A program made the position numbers and the translations under genes. Shown piece after piece: positions 12,508 to 23,604 of a stretch of DNA of 64,000 nucleotides. Origin of the DNA: Steromphala cineraria. Taxonomy: Eukaryota > Mollusca > Gastropoda > Trochida > Trochidae. The stretch lies in the NCBI GenBank assembly GCA_916613615.1, contig OU744725.1, positions 54,627,575 through 54,691,574 of the forward strand, given 5' to 3'. Each line of letters begins with the position of its first letter. Positions within the stretch are counted from its first letter, which is position 1. The notes under the pieces were generated by a model. The model ran no database searches. It was not told where the DNA came from and saw only the letters and a list, made by a program, of their open reading frames with translations.

Positions 12508-15383
12508 TTATGGCGTCTTTAATATATCAAAATAATCAAAACCATCATTTTCAGTGGATGAGAAATCTCTGTCGAACAACTCTCTTGGCCTTGTCTCGTA
12601 ATCAAACAACATAAAATCCTTCAAGTACTTCAGCCTCAGTTGCTCCAAGTGCTCTAGAGGAACTTCTCGGTATGCTTGAAGGTACGCTTCTCTCTTGTTT
12701 GACCTTGCCCCGGAAGTACTTCTATGATAAGCGTCCAGAAACAAATTAGTCAGCGAACTCAGATTGAGGCGTTTACTTTCTGCAGGTTCCAGAGGGTAGT
12801 TTAGATGTTTCTCTATCATCCCAGACATCTGTAACTGTCTCCAGAGTCGCTGATAGATAGCCTGATATGTGTCACATTTGAGTAAGTTATTAAGCATTTT
12901 GTGCGTACGTTCAACATTGAATATGATATAAAATATATTATTTTCCTGTTCAAAATCCTTAAAAAATATTTTTTTGGCATTTGGAATTCGATTCAATATA
13001 TATTGAACGTCGTCTGGAAATGTTTCCACTTTGCCAATGACGTCATATTCTACGTCACACATGTCACATAAGATTGAAACTGGTCTGAAATGTACATCTA
13101 AGACTTCAGGTTTTCTGAATATAAGATTTTTAACCAGTTCACCGAACCTTAAATCGTTTCCACACATGACATTTTTATGACGTTCGTGATATATCATATT
13201 TACAGCTCGTGACCTGTACTGGTTGTTCGGACTGAAATATTTATCCACGTAAGTTGCGAAAATTCTTTTATATGGATTACGGGCGAAAATGAAAGAAAAC
13301 GAATCATTGAGGACGGTCTGTACATTCTTCTCCTTGTGGTCCAAAGTCATGTTCATCATTTGATCTTTTAGCCTTTGCTTCCGAATGTGTCCGATCTCAA
13401 AGGGTGAGACATGGTTATCGGTATCCAACACGTGCAGCATTCTGGTCCAGAACTTACTGGCTGCCTTTGGTACTGGACAAAAGACGGTGCGGACATTTTT
13501 GTAAAAGACAAACTGGTTCTCTGCCCATTTAGTTGTAAAGTTTTCTTTCTTCATAAGTGAACAAGCGGTTTGAACTTGCTTCCATCGCTTCTGTAAGGTT
13601 GCCTTCAAGTCAGCCTCCTGTCAAACATGTTGAAACAGTTACCGGTAATGATAACATTTAGGAATGGTGGAAACAAAGTAACGGGGAAATGGGAGGTGGA
13701 AGCTGGGTAACACTCAAGAAGAAGTCGTCTAAGAAGGTTGAAATCTTGTGTAAAGGATACTTGGCCAATGGTGATAATTTATTGCAGATTTTGTGACTGA
13801 TTCCAAGTTGCATTAGAGACCATGCTTATTTTGTTCCACATGTATGATTCGTATTTCAAGAAGCGTGAAGAGCTGCAGAGTAAAACTCTCTACTTTCAAA
13901 TTTGATCAAACTCCCTTTAAAAACCTGAATTTGACAGTTATAAAGTGAAAAAAAAGCTCAACTTTTGTAACGAATTAGGTATGCTTTCCTTTGAACGTGC
14001 TTTTTCATTATTCAAAATACAATCAGTTCTATGAAGATAAACTACCAAACATGAAATCATGTAAAAACATCTTTTTGTCATTAAATTGATTTGTTTAAAG
14101 ACAAGTTCAAGATAGGTTTTGGAAGCTACAATACGTTTGAGTATCGACAGTCTAAGTAAAAATAGCCTCAATATCATCCTTTCACTCAGGATAGGAGTGA
14201 AACGGATAATATTGAGGCTAGGTTTACTTAGACTGGAGTATCGAGAACCAGTAAACACCTAGAACAAATCATTTAAATCATGCACATGATCGAAATGAAA
14301 ATGTCAGTCTCTGAAACTATATATTTAACTCAGGTCATCAAATTTATCACATCACCGATAACAGTCTTCGCTTACCGAATAATTAGCCACTTTATTTTCA
14401 AGGAGTTGTCTGGCATATCTGTTTGTCTGGTAAAACAGCTCCTCATAATCGTCTAGGTTTGCATTCACGTATACTTTGATATGAGATGGTGTCGCAAATG
14501 TAGGTTTCACTGAAAACATAGGACTGAAGACATTATTCAAGGATTTACAATAGATAAAAGGGGGGATGAAATAAACCCGGTAGGGTATTCAATATTTAAA
14601 TAAGGATAAACATTTTTGAATTATAGCATATAACGTAAATATGTGGTCAGTCGGGGAGAAGTTCTTTCTATATCCTGAATACGTTTCTGGAAGTTGATCT
14701 GGCATATTTGCTCACGCTGGCTCATAATCCCGATCTTAACCCAATTGAACACTTGTTGGATGAAATGCAGGGTGCTTGTTTCTTGTTCGCACAGGACTCC
14801 CATTGAACACTTTTAAACGTCTTATTCACTCCATGCACCGATGTCGCAATTGTGACAGCCAGTGGTGGCCATACCATGTATTGCAGTTTACCAATTATTC
14901 ACTTGACTTCACCATAGTTAGGTCATGTCATTTTGATTGGATTGGTCAAGAGAAACGATTCTTTCTTATTGCTTATTATTTTTAGCTTATTTTCTAGATT
15001 CGCTTTGCTGTTTGTGTTTGTGAAGATTGAAACAAGTCTTTGTTCAAACCTACATTCAAGTCTCAAAATTTTCACTATCGTTTATACACAATTGAGTAAT
15101 ATAAATGTAAAACCTCAGGTAAACAATAGTAGAGCAAAAATGTAAATTTTATGACATCAGAATGTATATATCTGACATCATCGCCTGTATGGAAACGTAT
15201 GGTTTATATCATCATATACATATTGTTTCAACGGCATGTAAAGAAGACAAAGTGCAAATGAAAAAGAGATTATTTACCAAATATCTTCAAACCCTCTTCA
15301 GATCTCGAGTACCAGAATCCCAGAATTACTGCTATCATCAAGCCCATCGTCAGAACACTTTTGAGATGTCTATAGGAAGCCAT
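12508..15383 (-). CDS. Golgi carbohydrate sulfotransferase (HNK-1ST/CHST family), complete, 3 exons
   Basis: Exons on the minus strand: 15383-15278, 14509-14376 and 13617-12508. All introns are GT/AG and phases fit, giving 449 residues and a stop. The first exon supplies a short cytoplasmic tail and a type II membrane anchor (MASYRHLKSVLTM then a hydrophobic run, about residues 10-27), as in Golgi sulfotransferases. The last exon has the two PAPS-binding motifs of the family: the 5'-phosphosulfate loop VPKAASKFW (about residue 129) and the 3'-phosphate motif FIFARNPYKRIFATY (about residue 189). Such enzymes transfer sulfate from PAPS to sugars of chondroitin, dermatan or HNK-1 type glycans; the exact acceptor cannot be told. 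Ala-Ala-Ser in the first loop departs from the vertebrate consensus. Intron 2 holds a foldback element. Exon 1 was found by its splice phase and anchor and is slightly less certain than the other two. Confidence 0.9.
14148..14235. repeat. Foldback element, copy 2 (sulfotransferase intron 2), 9-bp target duplication
   Basis: Near-identical to 12209-12296. GAGTATCGA stands immediately on both sides (14139-14147 and 14236-14244), a perfect 9-bp duplication. Long inverted repeats with 9-bp duplications are the Mutator (MULE) pattern. The element is almost all arm, so it should form a hairpin. Confidence 0.85.
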
Positions 15384-16528
15384 ATCCTAACTAACGGGAA
15401 AAAAGAATATTATATATAGCTTTATCTATATTGCATGTACTTTTAAATATTGGTTATTTTCAATTTCCTGTGCATAACGTGTGCCGATGATAAACAAGTA
15501 CAGATATGTTTTCCTTAGAATACATGTACCAGAGCATTGTCTACCCACAGAGGGTTATAAAGTCATTATTAAGAAATAAAGTAGCCCTAACCATCATGTG
15601 TTTAAGAAATAGAGGACGAGATGGTATGCATCTATCGTTGAATAAAACATAGCAGGGAGCATAAAACACGAAGGCCGCAGTCCTGAGTGTTTTATGCACA
15701 ACAACGAGTTTTCTATTTCTTGTTTGAGATATCCTCAACATTTACTCGCTTTTTACATAGAGTCAGTTGAATATTATAAAAAATACATTTTGAAAATAAT
15801 GATGCCTCACTTCGTAGAACATCATTATGTATAGGGGTGGGCGTTTAAATGATAACAAAATCAAATGAGTTCACCAATCAATGTGAATTTTATCTATTGA
15901 ACATGTACAATTAAATATTTACACAAAATATCTATTCTCAATGTCAATGACATGTGCTTTGGTTTCGAATCGACAGACGCCGAGTCAGCCATGATGGACA
16001 ATAGATGCCCCCTCAAGTTTGATCAATGGACTTGATAAGTACCGGTCTAATAACTAAAATGACGTCATTAATCTCACGCATGGCTGTATTGTCAAATACG
16101 ACACATCGTCGATCTCAATATCCGCCATTGTTTTAATGCTGTGGGTATCTTATTGCGGAATCAAGGGTGGGCGGCGCCTTTGAGCTTTACAGGAACAATA
16201 CTAGAAACGTAGAAGAAACCTTTGTTCGAATAAGACCAATCCTCGTTTTCTGACAGTTACCCCTAGTGCCAAAAAAATGCACCAAAAACCATTAAAATAT
16301 TCCGGCCAATGAAAACATTTCTCGCATTGGAAGAGGGAAACTTGTGCTCTCACCACAAGGCCATCAGTAGCCAAATTGATGAGTACTTGATGAGTACTTG
16401 ATGAGCTCTGGAACAACTTTGATTGTTTCCAGTCAAGTATCTGCCTTTCTAGCTTACAAAACCGGCTTATTCGAAAAGAAGTTGGATCAACATTTTATGA
16501 CTTGAAAAACCTGTGTTGAGAATAGTAT
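15384..16528. other. Gene-free AT-rich region upstream of the sulfotransferase
   Basis: Presumed promoter and intergenic DNA. No TATA or CpG cluster stands out. A partial inverted arrangement (AAGAAATAGA near 15605 and TTTCTATTTC near 15711) suggests the remains of another foldback element. No coding evidence. Confidence 0.4.
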
Positions 16529-16801
16529 AAGTTTACAAGTAGAAAAATCTTGTGAGATACTGTCATTTCTGACGCTTCACATCGAACAGATATTGTTAAG
16601 CGCTGAACTCTATCGAATAAGACATAAAATGAGAACCCATGTCGTTCTCTAAAGTAGTAAAGGTTATACAGGCGTGAAAAAGATGTCCTTGATGTCATAA
16701 TGCATGACTGAACTAGCTATAACTCAAACATTAACCATGTTGATCAAAGTCTCGCTTGATTGAGAAAAGCAACAACAATATAAGATGTTTTTCTTAGTTA
16801 T
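16529..16801. repeat. Direct duplication, block A, copy 1
   Basis: Matches 17684-17956 at roughly 90% identity by eye, including GCTGAACTCTATCGAATAAG and CATGACTGAACTAGCTATAA. It is the first half of a duplicated unit (A then C). Confidence 0.8.
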
Positions 16802-16986
16802 ACCCCACTTCCGGTCTCGTTGCTATGGTTTCCTTTGTTCTAATCGTAGGTATATTGACCGATACACCACAACTTTTCTAATACACCTATTCTTTTGTGC
16901 ACACCCAAATAAAGTCAAGTGAAGAGATCTACAACTTAGTCAAATAAACCAAGTTGTAAAATTTAGAATTTTTGAGAAACGTTAAT

Positions 16987-17062
16987 GACCAAAGTGGGAA
17001 TCGAACCAGGGGCCTTGATGTTGCGACGCAACGCCTCTATCGACTGAGCTACTGAGGCTCGA
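16987..17062 (-). repeat. tRNA-derived SINE head / tRNA pseudogene
   Basis: On the minus strand the A box TAGCTCAGTCG and B box GGTTCGATTCC are both intact and correctly spaced, so the internal Pol III promoter is present. The acceptor arms do not pair (GCCTCAG against CTTTGGT) and the anticodon arm collapses into GTTGC-GTC-GCAAC. That fits a SINE head better than a working tRNA gene. Confidence 0.65.
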
Positions 17063-17302
17063 TACAGGTGGTGGTACTTTTTGTTGTGCCATGTCTGGAT
17101 TGTTTTTTTCCTATATAAGCCATGTATAGGTACTAATTTGTACCAAATGTTAATGTAATGAAGCAAATTATGTTTTTAAAAACGTAAAAAAGAGTATTGT
17201 TAGTATTTTGTTGATCTAGTTAGGTCAAGATAAATATACATAGAGAATGGTGGACAACTCTTTTTCGTCAAATATAACTCTACAAGAGTGGGGTATAAGT
17301 CA

Positions 17303-17443
17303 GATATACCCACCTTTCCCTCGTTGCATCACTCAATATACCTCCTGTTTGAATCGTGATCCTCGGCTCCGCTACGCCTCGGAGACCCACGATTCAAACA
17401 GGAGGTATATTGAGCGATACACCTCGGGAAGTGTGGGTATATC
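17303..17443. repeat. Foldback MITE with CpG-rich centre
   Basis: Arms of about 56 bp (17303-17358 and 17388-17443) around a GGCTCCGCTACGCC-type centre. The inner arms CAATATACCTCCTGTTTGAA and its reverse complement are perfect. Confidence 0.8.
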
Positions 17444-17446
17444 TAT

Positions 17447-17640
17447 TACCTATTATTTAATCAGTGTTTCTAATTAGGAATATAAGGAATGGGGATGAAG
17501 GATTTATCAGTTGTCTGCTGTTTTAATCAATTTTCAAAACTGTTTTGGAAATATGAAAGTACTACAAATCACTAAATAAAAATATTAATATACTTAAACC
17601 ATACGAAGCAGATTAATCTTGAATTATGTTGTAACGTATG
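17447..17640. repeat. Direct duplication, block C, copy 1
   Basis: Matches about 17957-18100, with shared TTTAATCAGTGTTTCTAATT, ACAAATCACTAAATAAAAAT and TTAATCTTGAATT-type sequence. Some internal text is missing in copy 2. Confidence 0.65.
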
Positions 17641-17683
17641 TCATTCCGCAAAACAATAGTCAAAAATAAACATAGAATAAGTA

Positions 17684-18100
17684 TAAGTATACAAGAAGAA
17701 AAATATTGAGACGTACTGTCATATCTGACGCTTTATATCGAACAGATATTGTTAAACGCTGAACTCTATCGAATAAGACATAAAATCAGAACATATGTCG
17801 TTCTCTAAAGTAATAAAGGTTATACAGGCGTGAAAAAATGTGTCCTTGATGTCATAATGCATGACTGAACTAGCTATAACTCAAACATTAACCATGTTGA
17901 TCAAAGTTTCGCTTGATTGAGAAAAGCAAATACAATATAAGACGTTTTTCTTACCTTTTATTTAATCAGTGTTTCTAATTATCGACGTTTGCAAATATTA
18001 AAGTACGACAAATCACTAAATAAAAATATTAATAAACTTAAACCATATACAGCAGATAAATCTTGAATTGTGTTGTAAATTATGTAATATCGCTAAAAAG
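17684..18100. repeat. Direct duplication, second unit (A'+C')
   Basis: Block A' (17684-17956) is followed without interruption by block C'. It thus serves as the empty-site reference for the insertion at 16798-17443. Confidence 0.65.
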
Positions 18101-18800
18101 ATAGTAAAAAATAAACAACAACAACATAACAAAATACTCATATTAAGTTACAAATCAATGTATCTTATGTTCATAAAATTACCAATATCACGCTTAAACT
18201 TTGAATATTGAAATGGTCTTTAACGTTCTGTTGAGTATATAATTTTTTTAAAGAAATTTCAGATTAACAAAACAGAAGTAAAAAAATTCATCTTTACCCA
18301 AGCCGCATGTACTCCTTGGCGATGTGGAGAGACTGAAGACTGAAGTCTGGTAACGCCTTGATCGATTCAGAAACACTCCCGACTGTCATCTCACTTATAA
18401 GATCAATCAGATTGCATTATGTTACTGACAACTTAGTGTACCGACTATACATCTGCCCCTAGTATTGACGGCCAATATTCTTTACCTAAAAATCATTGGA
18501 AGGTCCAGAGGTTGTGTGAGGTTGTGCACCAAGAAAGTTTCAAACATAGTCAATGTTGGGAGTTGTATTCATCATACTTGTAGGATTATATAGGAAAATT
18601 ATAGGACGGGGAAATTTTTGTCTGTAAACAAGCTAATTTGCCTATGGACACATATTTGTTGATAGAAAGTGAACGAAAAACCAGCGTCAACACCTGAAAA
18701 TGCAAAATTATTGAACAGCTTTTTACAGACAGAACAAAAAAAAGAGTTTCTACCAACATCTACGTTTGACCAGTAGATACGCTAACATAAATCATATGCA
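18101..18800. other. AT-rich region without recognisable gene
   Basis: A less AT-rich patch at 18298-18400 ends on the minus strand at a GGTAAAG that could be a splice donor, so a 5' non-coding exon of a minus-strand gene is possible. No reading frame supports it. Confidence 0.3.
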
Positions 18801-18814
18801 TAATTCTAAAGTTG

Positions 18815-20155
18815 GTTTACAGAGGGTGTACGACAAGGGTGTGTGTTAAGCCCCATATTGTTCTCTTTTTTATTAATGAATTAGCTGTAGAAATTGAATA
18901 AAATGTTCCCCAGGCATACAGCTCCACCCATATGTTGTACAATTTTTTTGCTAATGATATTGTTCTTTTTGACAACTGTTAGGATTACAAAACCGGATAA
19001 ATGTATTAGAAAACTTCACTGAAAGTCATTAGCTTACTGTCAATTTGAAAAAAAACACCCCAAGGTTGTTGTTTTCAAAAATGGTTGTAAAAAAAAGGTC
19101 TTAGAAATAATTTTCTGCACATCTGTACATGCTTGGTACACCTTTGCGAATAGTTTCTGTCCAATTTTAATCCAAATTTTGAAAGACAGTAAATTAACTA
19201 AATATGAAAAATGTTTTATAAGGAAATTCTTTTGAATACTGTTAACTCTTACAATTATTTGGGTATTTTATTTTCTCTATCTTGGTCTCCCTATGTCAGT
19301 AACGCGGCTTTGCAAGCCAAAGGAATTGCGTATGGTATTTGTACATATGTTTTGTTGTAAATGACTAAATGTCAAACGGTCCACTTGAGAATGTGGACAT
19401 ATGTGCTTGTAAAATACTGATGTAAAATATTTAAAATTCCAGATTAAAGATTTGCAAAGAAATGTTATAAAATGTTATTTTTAGATTCTGTAAATGATAA
19501 AGGAAACTGGGCATCAAAAGTTTATTATAAAAAAATATTCTAAACACCTTTAGATTTGGCTAAAGTTTGGAACAACAGCAAAACTTGATAATATTGATAA
19601 ACTCTCATCAGAATTTGTCTTTAGACTTGGGGTAAATTATGAACAAAAATGGCACTCAGCAGTTGTAAATAGTTCAAAATAATATTTTTTTTGGTTTAAA
19701 ATTCAAGTTTGGTGTTGAATTTTATATACTATTTTTTTCATGTCAAAGTTTTGATCGTCACTTGCTAACTTTAGATGTGCCTTCCATCGCCTCCCAACAT
19801 AGATTATGTATTTATTCAAAGATGACTTTATTGAAAATGATTTTCACGTCTCACTTGTATATAAATGCTACCAACATCTGTACTTACCGTAAGCCCAACT
19901 ATCAATAAATGCAATATGCTTATGTAAACTAACAGACAAGATTTTGTCCAGAACCTATCAATTTTTATACACAGTGCAATGACTCTTAGAAATATATTGT
20001 AATGCCAAAAATATATTGCAAGGTGTTGTTTATTAGTTTAATTAACGTATTCTTGGTTATCTTGTGATTATATAAATGTACCGCTCTGTGAATCTGAAAT
20101 GTAGTCTGGGCCTATGGCCTCCACTACAAAGAAATAAAGATTGATTGATAAAGTT
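18815..20155 (+). pseudogene. Decayed LINE, reverse transcriptase and 3' end
   Basis: Around 18830 the forward strand can be read as GVRQGCVLSPILFSF, the conserved RT motif of non-LTR elements, followed shortly by stops and frameshifts. At 19000-20100 only scattered frames remain. The 3' end near 20135-20155 has AATAAAG followed by ATTG repeats, as many LINE tails do. It is a different lineage from the Tx1 copies and long dead. Confidence 0.6.
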
Positions 20156-20159
20156 TAAT

Positions 20160-20477
20160 ACCATTTATATAGTTTTTTTAAAACGAAAAGCATTGATTTT
20201 ATTGATTAGCTTCGCTAACTTGGAGCAATTAATCCCAAATATGCAATAAATCTTCACTTTCGTCATCAAAAAAGGGGAAAACATCCTCATTTGTACGAAC
20301 AACTTCACATGTTTTCTTTTTTGGCGTGTGTTCTTTCTCTTAAAGGGAATTTCAAACCTTAATGCAGAGGTTGAACGTAAAACAAGTTGGAACCCCGCCA
20401 GAACTTTAATTAGCAAACCAAACTATTTGACCATACATAATGCACATCTCAAATACCCTATCCATTGTTATTGTTAA
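20160..20477. other. Gene-free AT-rich stretch
   Basis: No repeat boundary or coding signal was recognised between the LINE tail and the TTAA element. Confidence 0.3.
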
Positions 20478-20831
20478 AGGAGCAGTCGCACGTTTTTAGG
20501 GGAAATATAAGGTGATATCAGGAAAATGAAAATTATTGGTTCCAATTGAAAGACAATGCATTTAAACTAAATGGAGCAGTAATTATTGAAATATATAATG
20601 TAAAGTTAAGCCGTGCGATTCCTATTTCTTACACAAAATGAATTAAAGGTGTCCACACAAAATGACTGCCCATTTATTTTAGGTGAATCGTCATACTTTG
20701 TCCTCTGACTATAGATAATTGGTTTGTGTTATTAGTTTTTTGACACTATCAAAAAAATAGATTTAGCATTAACGTACAATTATCAGTGAAAATTTAAAAT
20801 ATTAAATTATCAAAAACGTGCTACTGCTCCT
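20478..20831. mobile_element. TTAA-flanked MITE (piggyBac/Kolobok type)
   Basis: Flanked on both sides by TTAA (20474-20477 and 20832-20835), with about 20-bp inverted ends: AGGAGCAGTCGCACGTTTTT at the left, its near-exact complement at the right. A TTAA duplication marks piggyBac or Kolobok-like elements. 354 bp with no coding. A solo end of the same family is at about 11970. Confidence 0.8.
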
Positions 20832-21440
20832 TTAAGGTTTAAGTATGTGTGAGATTCCAAAGAACCTGAGTTAATGTGACGACATATTGCCTGGAGGAAG
20901 CACACTGGGAGAACACATGAACTTCCATGTCCAAGAGCAGATGATTTGGGATTACCTTCAACAGGGAGTCGTGTCAGTTCCGGGCAGATGAGACGGACAA
21001 TCTAAATAAATAAGCTCAAAATGTTTAATTACGTCCTACTGTTGATCTAAGATTGACCGATAAGGCGGGCCGTCCCGGTGAACTCTGACATCGTCGCTCA
21101 GCCAATCATAAAAGATGCCCGATATCGATGGAAGCTGTCACATACTCACCGTATGTCTTGTTGATGCTGTGAGGAGATAGCTTCATTCGGAAAAACCCAA
21201 GCGACCATCTCGATGAATAATCCGATTGCTAGGATGTAGTTTAGATTATCAATTTATTTTGAAAAAGTTTAGTGTACTTTCTCATTGTCTATGACAAATA
21301 CTGATTGCACATCTCACAGAAATTTATGAGGCGAGTAATAATCACAAAATAAAAGCATGATTGCTATCATTACTGCATGGAAGAGGAGATCTCTTACTGC
21401 TTTAGACATGCTTTAGTGGGTACAAAATATCATTTCTATC
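20832..21440. other. Intergenic, nothing recognised
   Basis: Mixed-composition DNA between the TTAA element and the old LINE fragment. No reading frame or repeat border was found. Confidence 0.3.
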
Positions 21441-21900
21441 TGCATTCACATGATGTAGCTTATCACTATACGTTCCATCAGTTTGCAGGTGATGCATGTC
21501 AACGATATTGGGCGATAGTTTTACGCTTTGTACTTGTCCCCTTTCTTTAACACTGGACTCAAAATAGCTGTTCTCGGCTCCGTTGGTTCTTCTCTCGTGT
21601 CAAAAGATTGAAGGTGTTGAAGATGGGTTCAATCTTCTGTGCTAGGTCATTTAGAACTCTTTGTTTTATGTTGTTGTCTTCCACTGGTTTGTTTGGGTTC
21701 CGCTTTTGAAACAGTTTCTGTTCACCGACACATGTGATGTTGAATTCTGGTGCAGATAGGAATGTTCCTTTCATTCGATAGTTGTTGTTGAACTGTATTG
21801 ATAGTGCGCCACTGTGAAGAACTGTTTGTTTAGGATCTGTTATTGGTCGAATTGATTTGGATTGTAGGAGCTCGTCATGATCACTTCTATCTGGTGGTAT
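21440..21900 (-). pseudogene. Decayed LINE RT fragment (CR1/RTE-like)
   Basis: The minus strand reads VLNDLAQKIEPIFNTF, then after a frame change AILSPVLKKGDKYKA, a stop, and NYRPISLTCITCKL. This is the order of the N-terminal RT motifs in CR1/RTE-type elements. Stops and a frameshift show it is inactive. It directly abuts the truncated 3' edge of LINE-1. Confidence 0.65.
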
Positions 21901-21980
21901 CTCTTATCTGATCTTTTAAGTCTGGAATTGTTTGAGGCCGGTGTATCACACCACTCTTTATTTATTTACAATTTATAAAA

Positions 21981-23555
21981 TCACCGTTGTCTCCCCGTTT
22001 TTTTATAAAATAAACTAATTACACCTGTTTTCATGTTTTCACTATATACATTGTTGACAATATGAACAAAAATTGGTTTTAAAACATCCCAAAAATGTAC
22101 ATAGAATTCAACTGTGAGCCCGTCATTACCAGGGCTTTTATTACGCTTCATTGCGTTGAGAGCTGATGTAACTTCATCATTATTGATGTTGTTGTCTAGC
22201 ACAGTCTTATCTTCCTCTGAGAGGACATCTTGTATGAAATCTAATAAATCATTTTGCTTAGAGATATCGAAATCTTCTAAATTGGAATAGAATTTGTAAG
22301 CATGGTCTAAAATGTCTTCAGTTTTGCTTGTGATACCTTTATCAGTAATAATCTATTTTATACAATTTGATTCTTGTTTACTTTTTTCCAAATTTAAAAA
22401 GAAAGCAGTATTTTTATCTGATTCTAAAGCCCATTGTGCTTTTGATCTAAGAAGAGCACCATCACACTTAATTTTTTCAAAATATTCCAATTCACTTTCT
22501 AAATTTTGAATATGGGAAATATCCCGTGATGGGTTTTTTGAAAGCTTAGCATACTCTAATCTTAGACTGCGTTGTAAATTAAAATGATGTGCTTTTTCTA
22601 CTCTTCTCTTTTTACAAGAGATATAAATACTACATTTTTTGATTTTGTATTTTAAATTGTTCCACCATAACAGTGGTTCAGATAAATACAAAGGACATGA
22701 TAAATAATCATTGATTAAATCTATGATGGTATTTGAATATACAGAATTCGACAGAATTTGATTGTTGATGACCCACATGCCAGGTCCACGTTCTACTTTA
22801 GAAAAATCAAATTTCACAAAATTAATGGAGTGATCACTTAATGAAGAAAATTGAATATCGGCATGTGAAGCAAACGGAATTAAAGATTTTGAAATTAAAG
22901 TGAAGTCAATGCGACTTTGTTTACACACTCCATTTACAATTTGTTTACGAGTGAATTCTCTTCTGTCGGGATTTCTGTATCTCCAAATATCACAAAGATT
23001 ATAATCAGTAATAACATTACACAAAGCATTGCTGCTTTTTTAATTAAAACATCTAACATTCACATTCTTGTCAAGGTATACATCTAATAACTCATTATAA
23101 TCACCAGGGGCGATAATACGTTCTCCAGACAAAAATGATTTAAATTCATCATAAAAAGCAATTCGTTCTGAAGCAATATTTGGAGCATAAACATTGATGC
23201 ATGAATATATATTTTCATCAATAGTAAAATTAACTCTTAATAAACGGCCATATCCATCACACATGTCAAAATTTGTTTGATAAGGAAAAGATGGAGAGAA
23301 TAAAATAGCTACTCCTTTTCTATTCTGAAGGGGACAATTATTATACAAAATCTTACCGGGCCATTTGTGTTTATTAAAGTTAGTAATGAACTCATCGTCC
23401 CAGAATGTTTCCTGTAGGAATATAATTTGAGCACTACAATCCATTGCTGTTTGAAAAACACGTTCTAGTTTGTTAATGTCTCTAAGTCCATTAACGTTCC
23501 ATGAACATATTAGCATGTAGAGGTATATTGGTGGGAGTAAACACATTAGATTCAT
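21981..23555 (-). pseudogene. LINE-1 ORF2, broken (endonuclease, partial RT)
   Basis: Three open segments share one frame (23555-23040, 23024-22353, 22202-21981), so the breaks between them are in-frame stops, at 23040-23042 and 22353-22355, with possibly more near 22250. The apurinic-type endonuclease is readable: SWNVNGLRD, LQETFWDD, INVYAPN and GDYNELLD (usual form GDFN). RT begins at KSPGNDGLTVEFY and is lost after ISLFYKK, where a frameshift and truncation occur. Confidence 0.85.
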
Positions 23556-23604
23556 TTGTCCGTTAAGTCTCTGTGTACGTTAACCTTCTCCTCTTTCTTT
23601 TTCT

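Larger units (their letters stand above)
16798..17443. mobile_element. Inserted element splitting the duplicated unit
   Basis: In the second copy of the duplication (17684-18100) block A runs directly into block C. In the first copy, about 645 bp intervene here. The insert begins GTTATACCCCACTT and ends AAGTGTGGGTATATC, imperfect inverted ends. It carries the tRNA-headed SINE and a large foldback at its right end. Confidence 0.5.

Noticed and set aside
14621..15145. Short frames between sulfotransferase exons 1 and 2
   Set aside because: They lie in intron 1 and do not fit the exon phases.
16987..17062. A working tRNA gene
   Set aside because: A and B boxes are good but the acceptor stem does not pair and the anticodon arm is not standard; a SINE head fits better.
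18298..18405. An exon of a minus-strand gene
   Set aside because: A possible splice donor is present, but no frame, acceptor or homology supports it.
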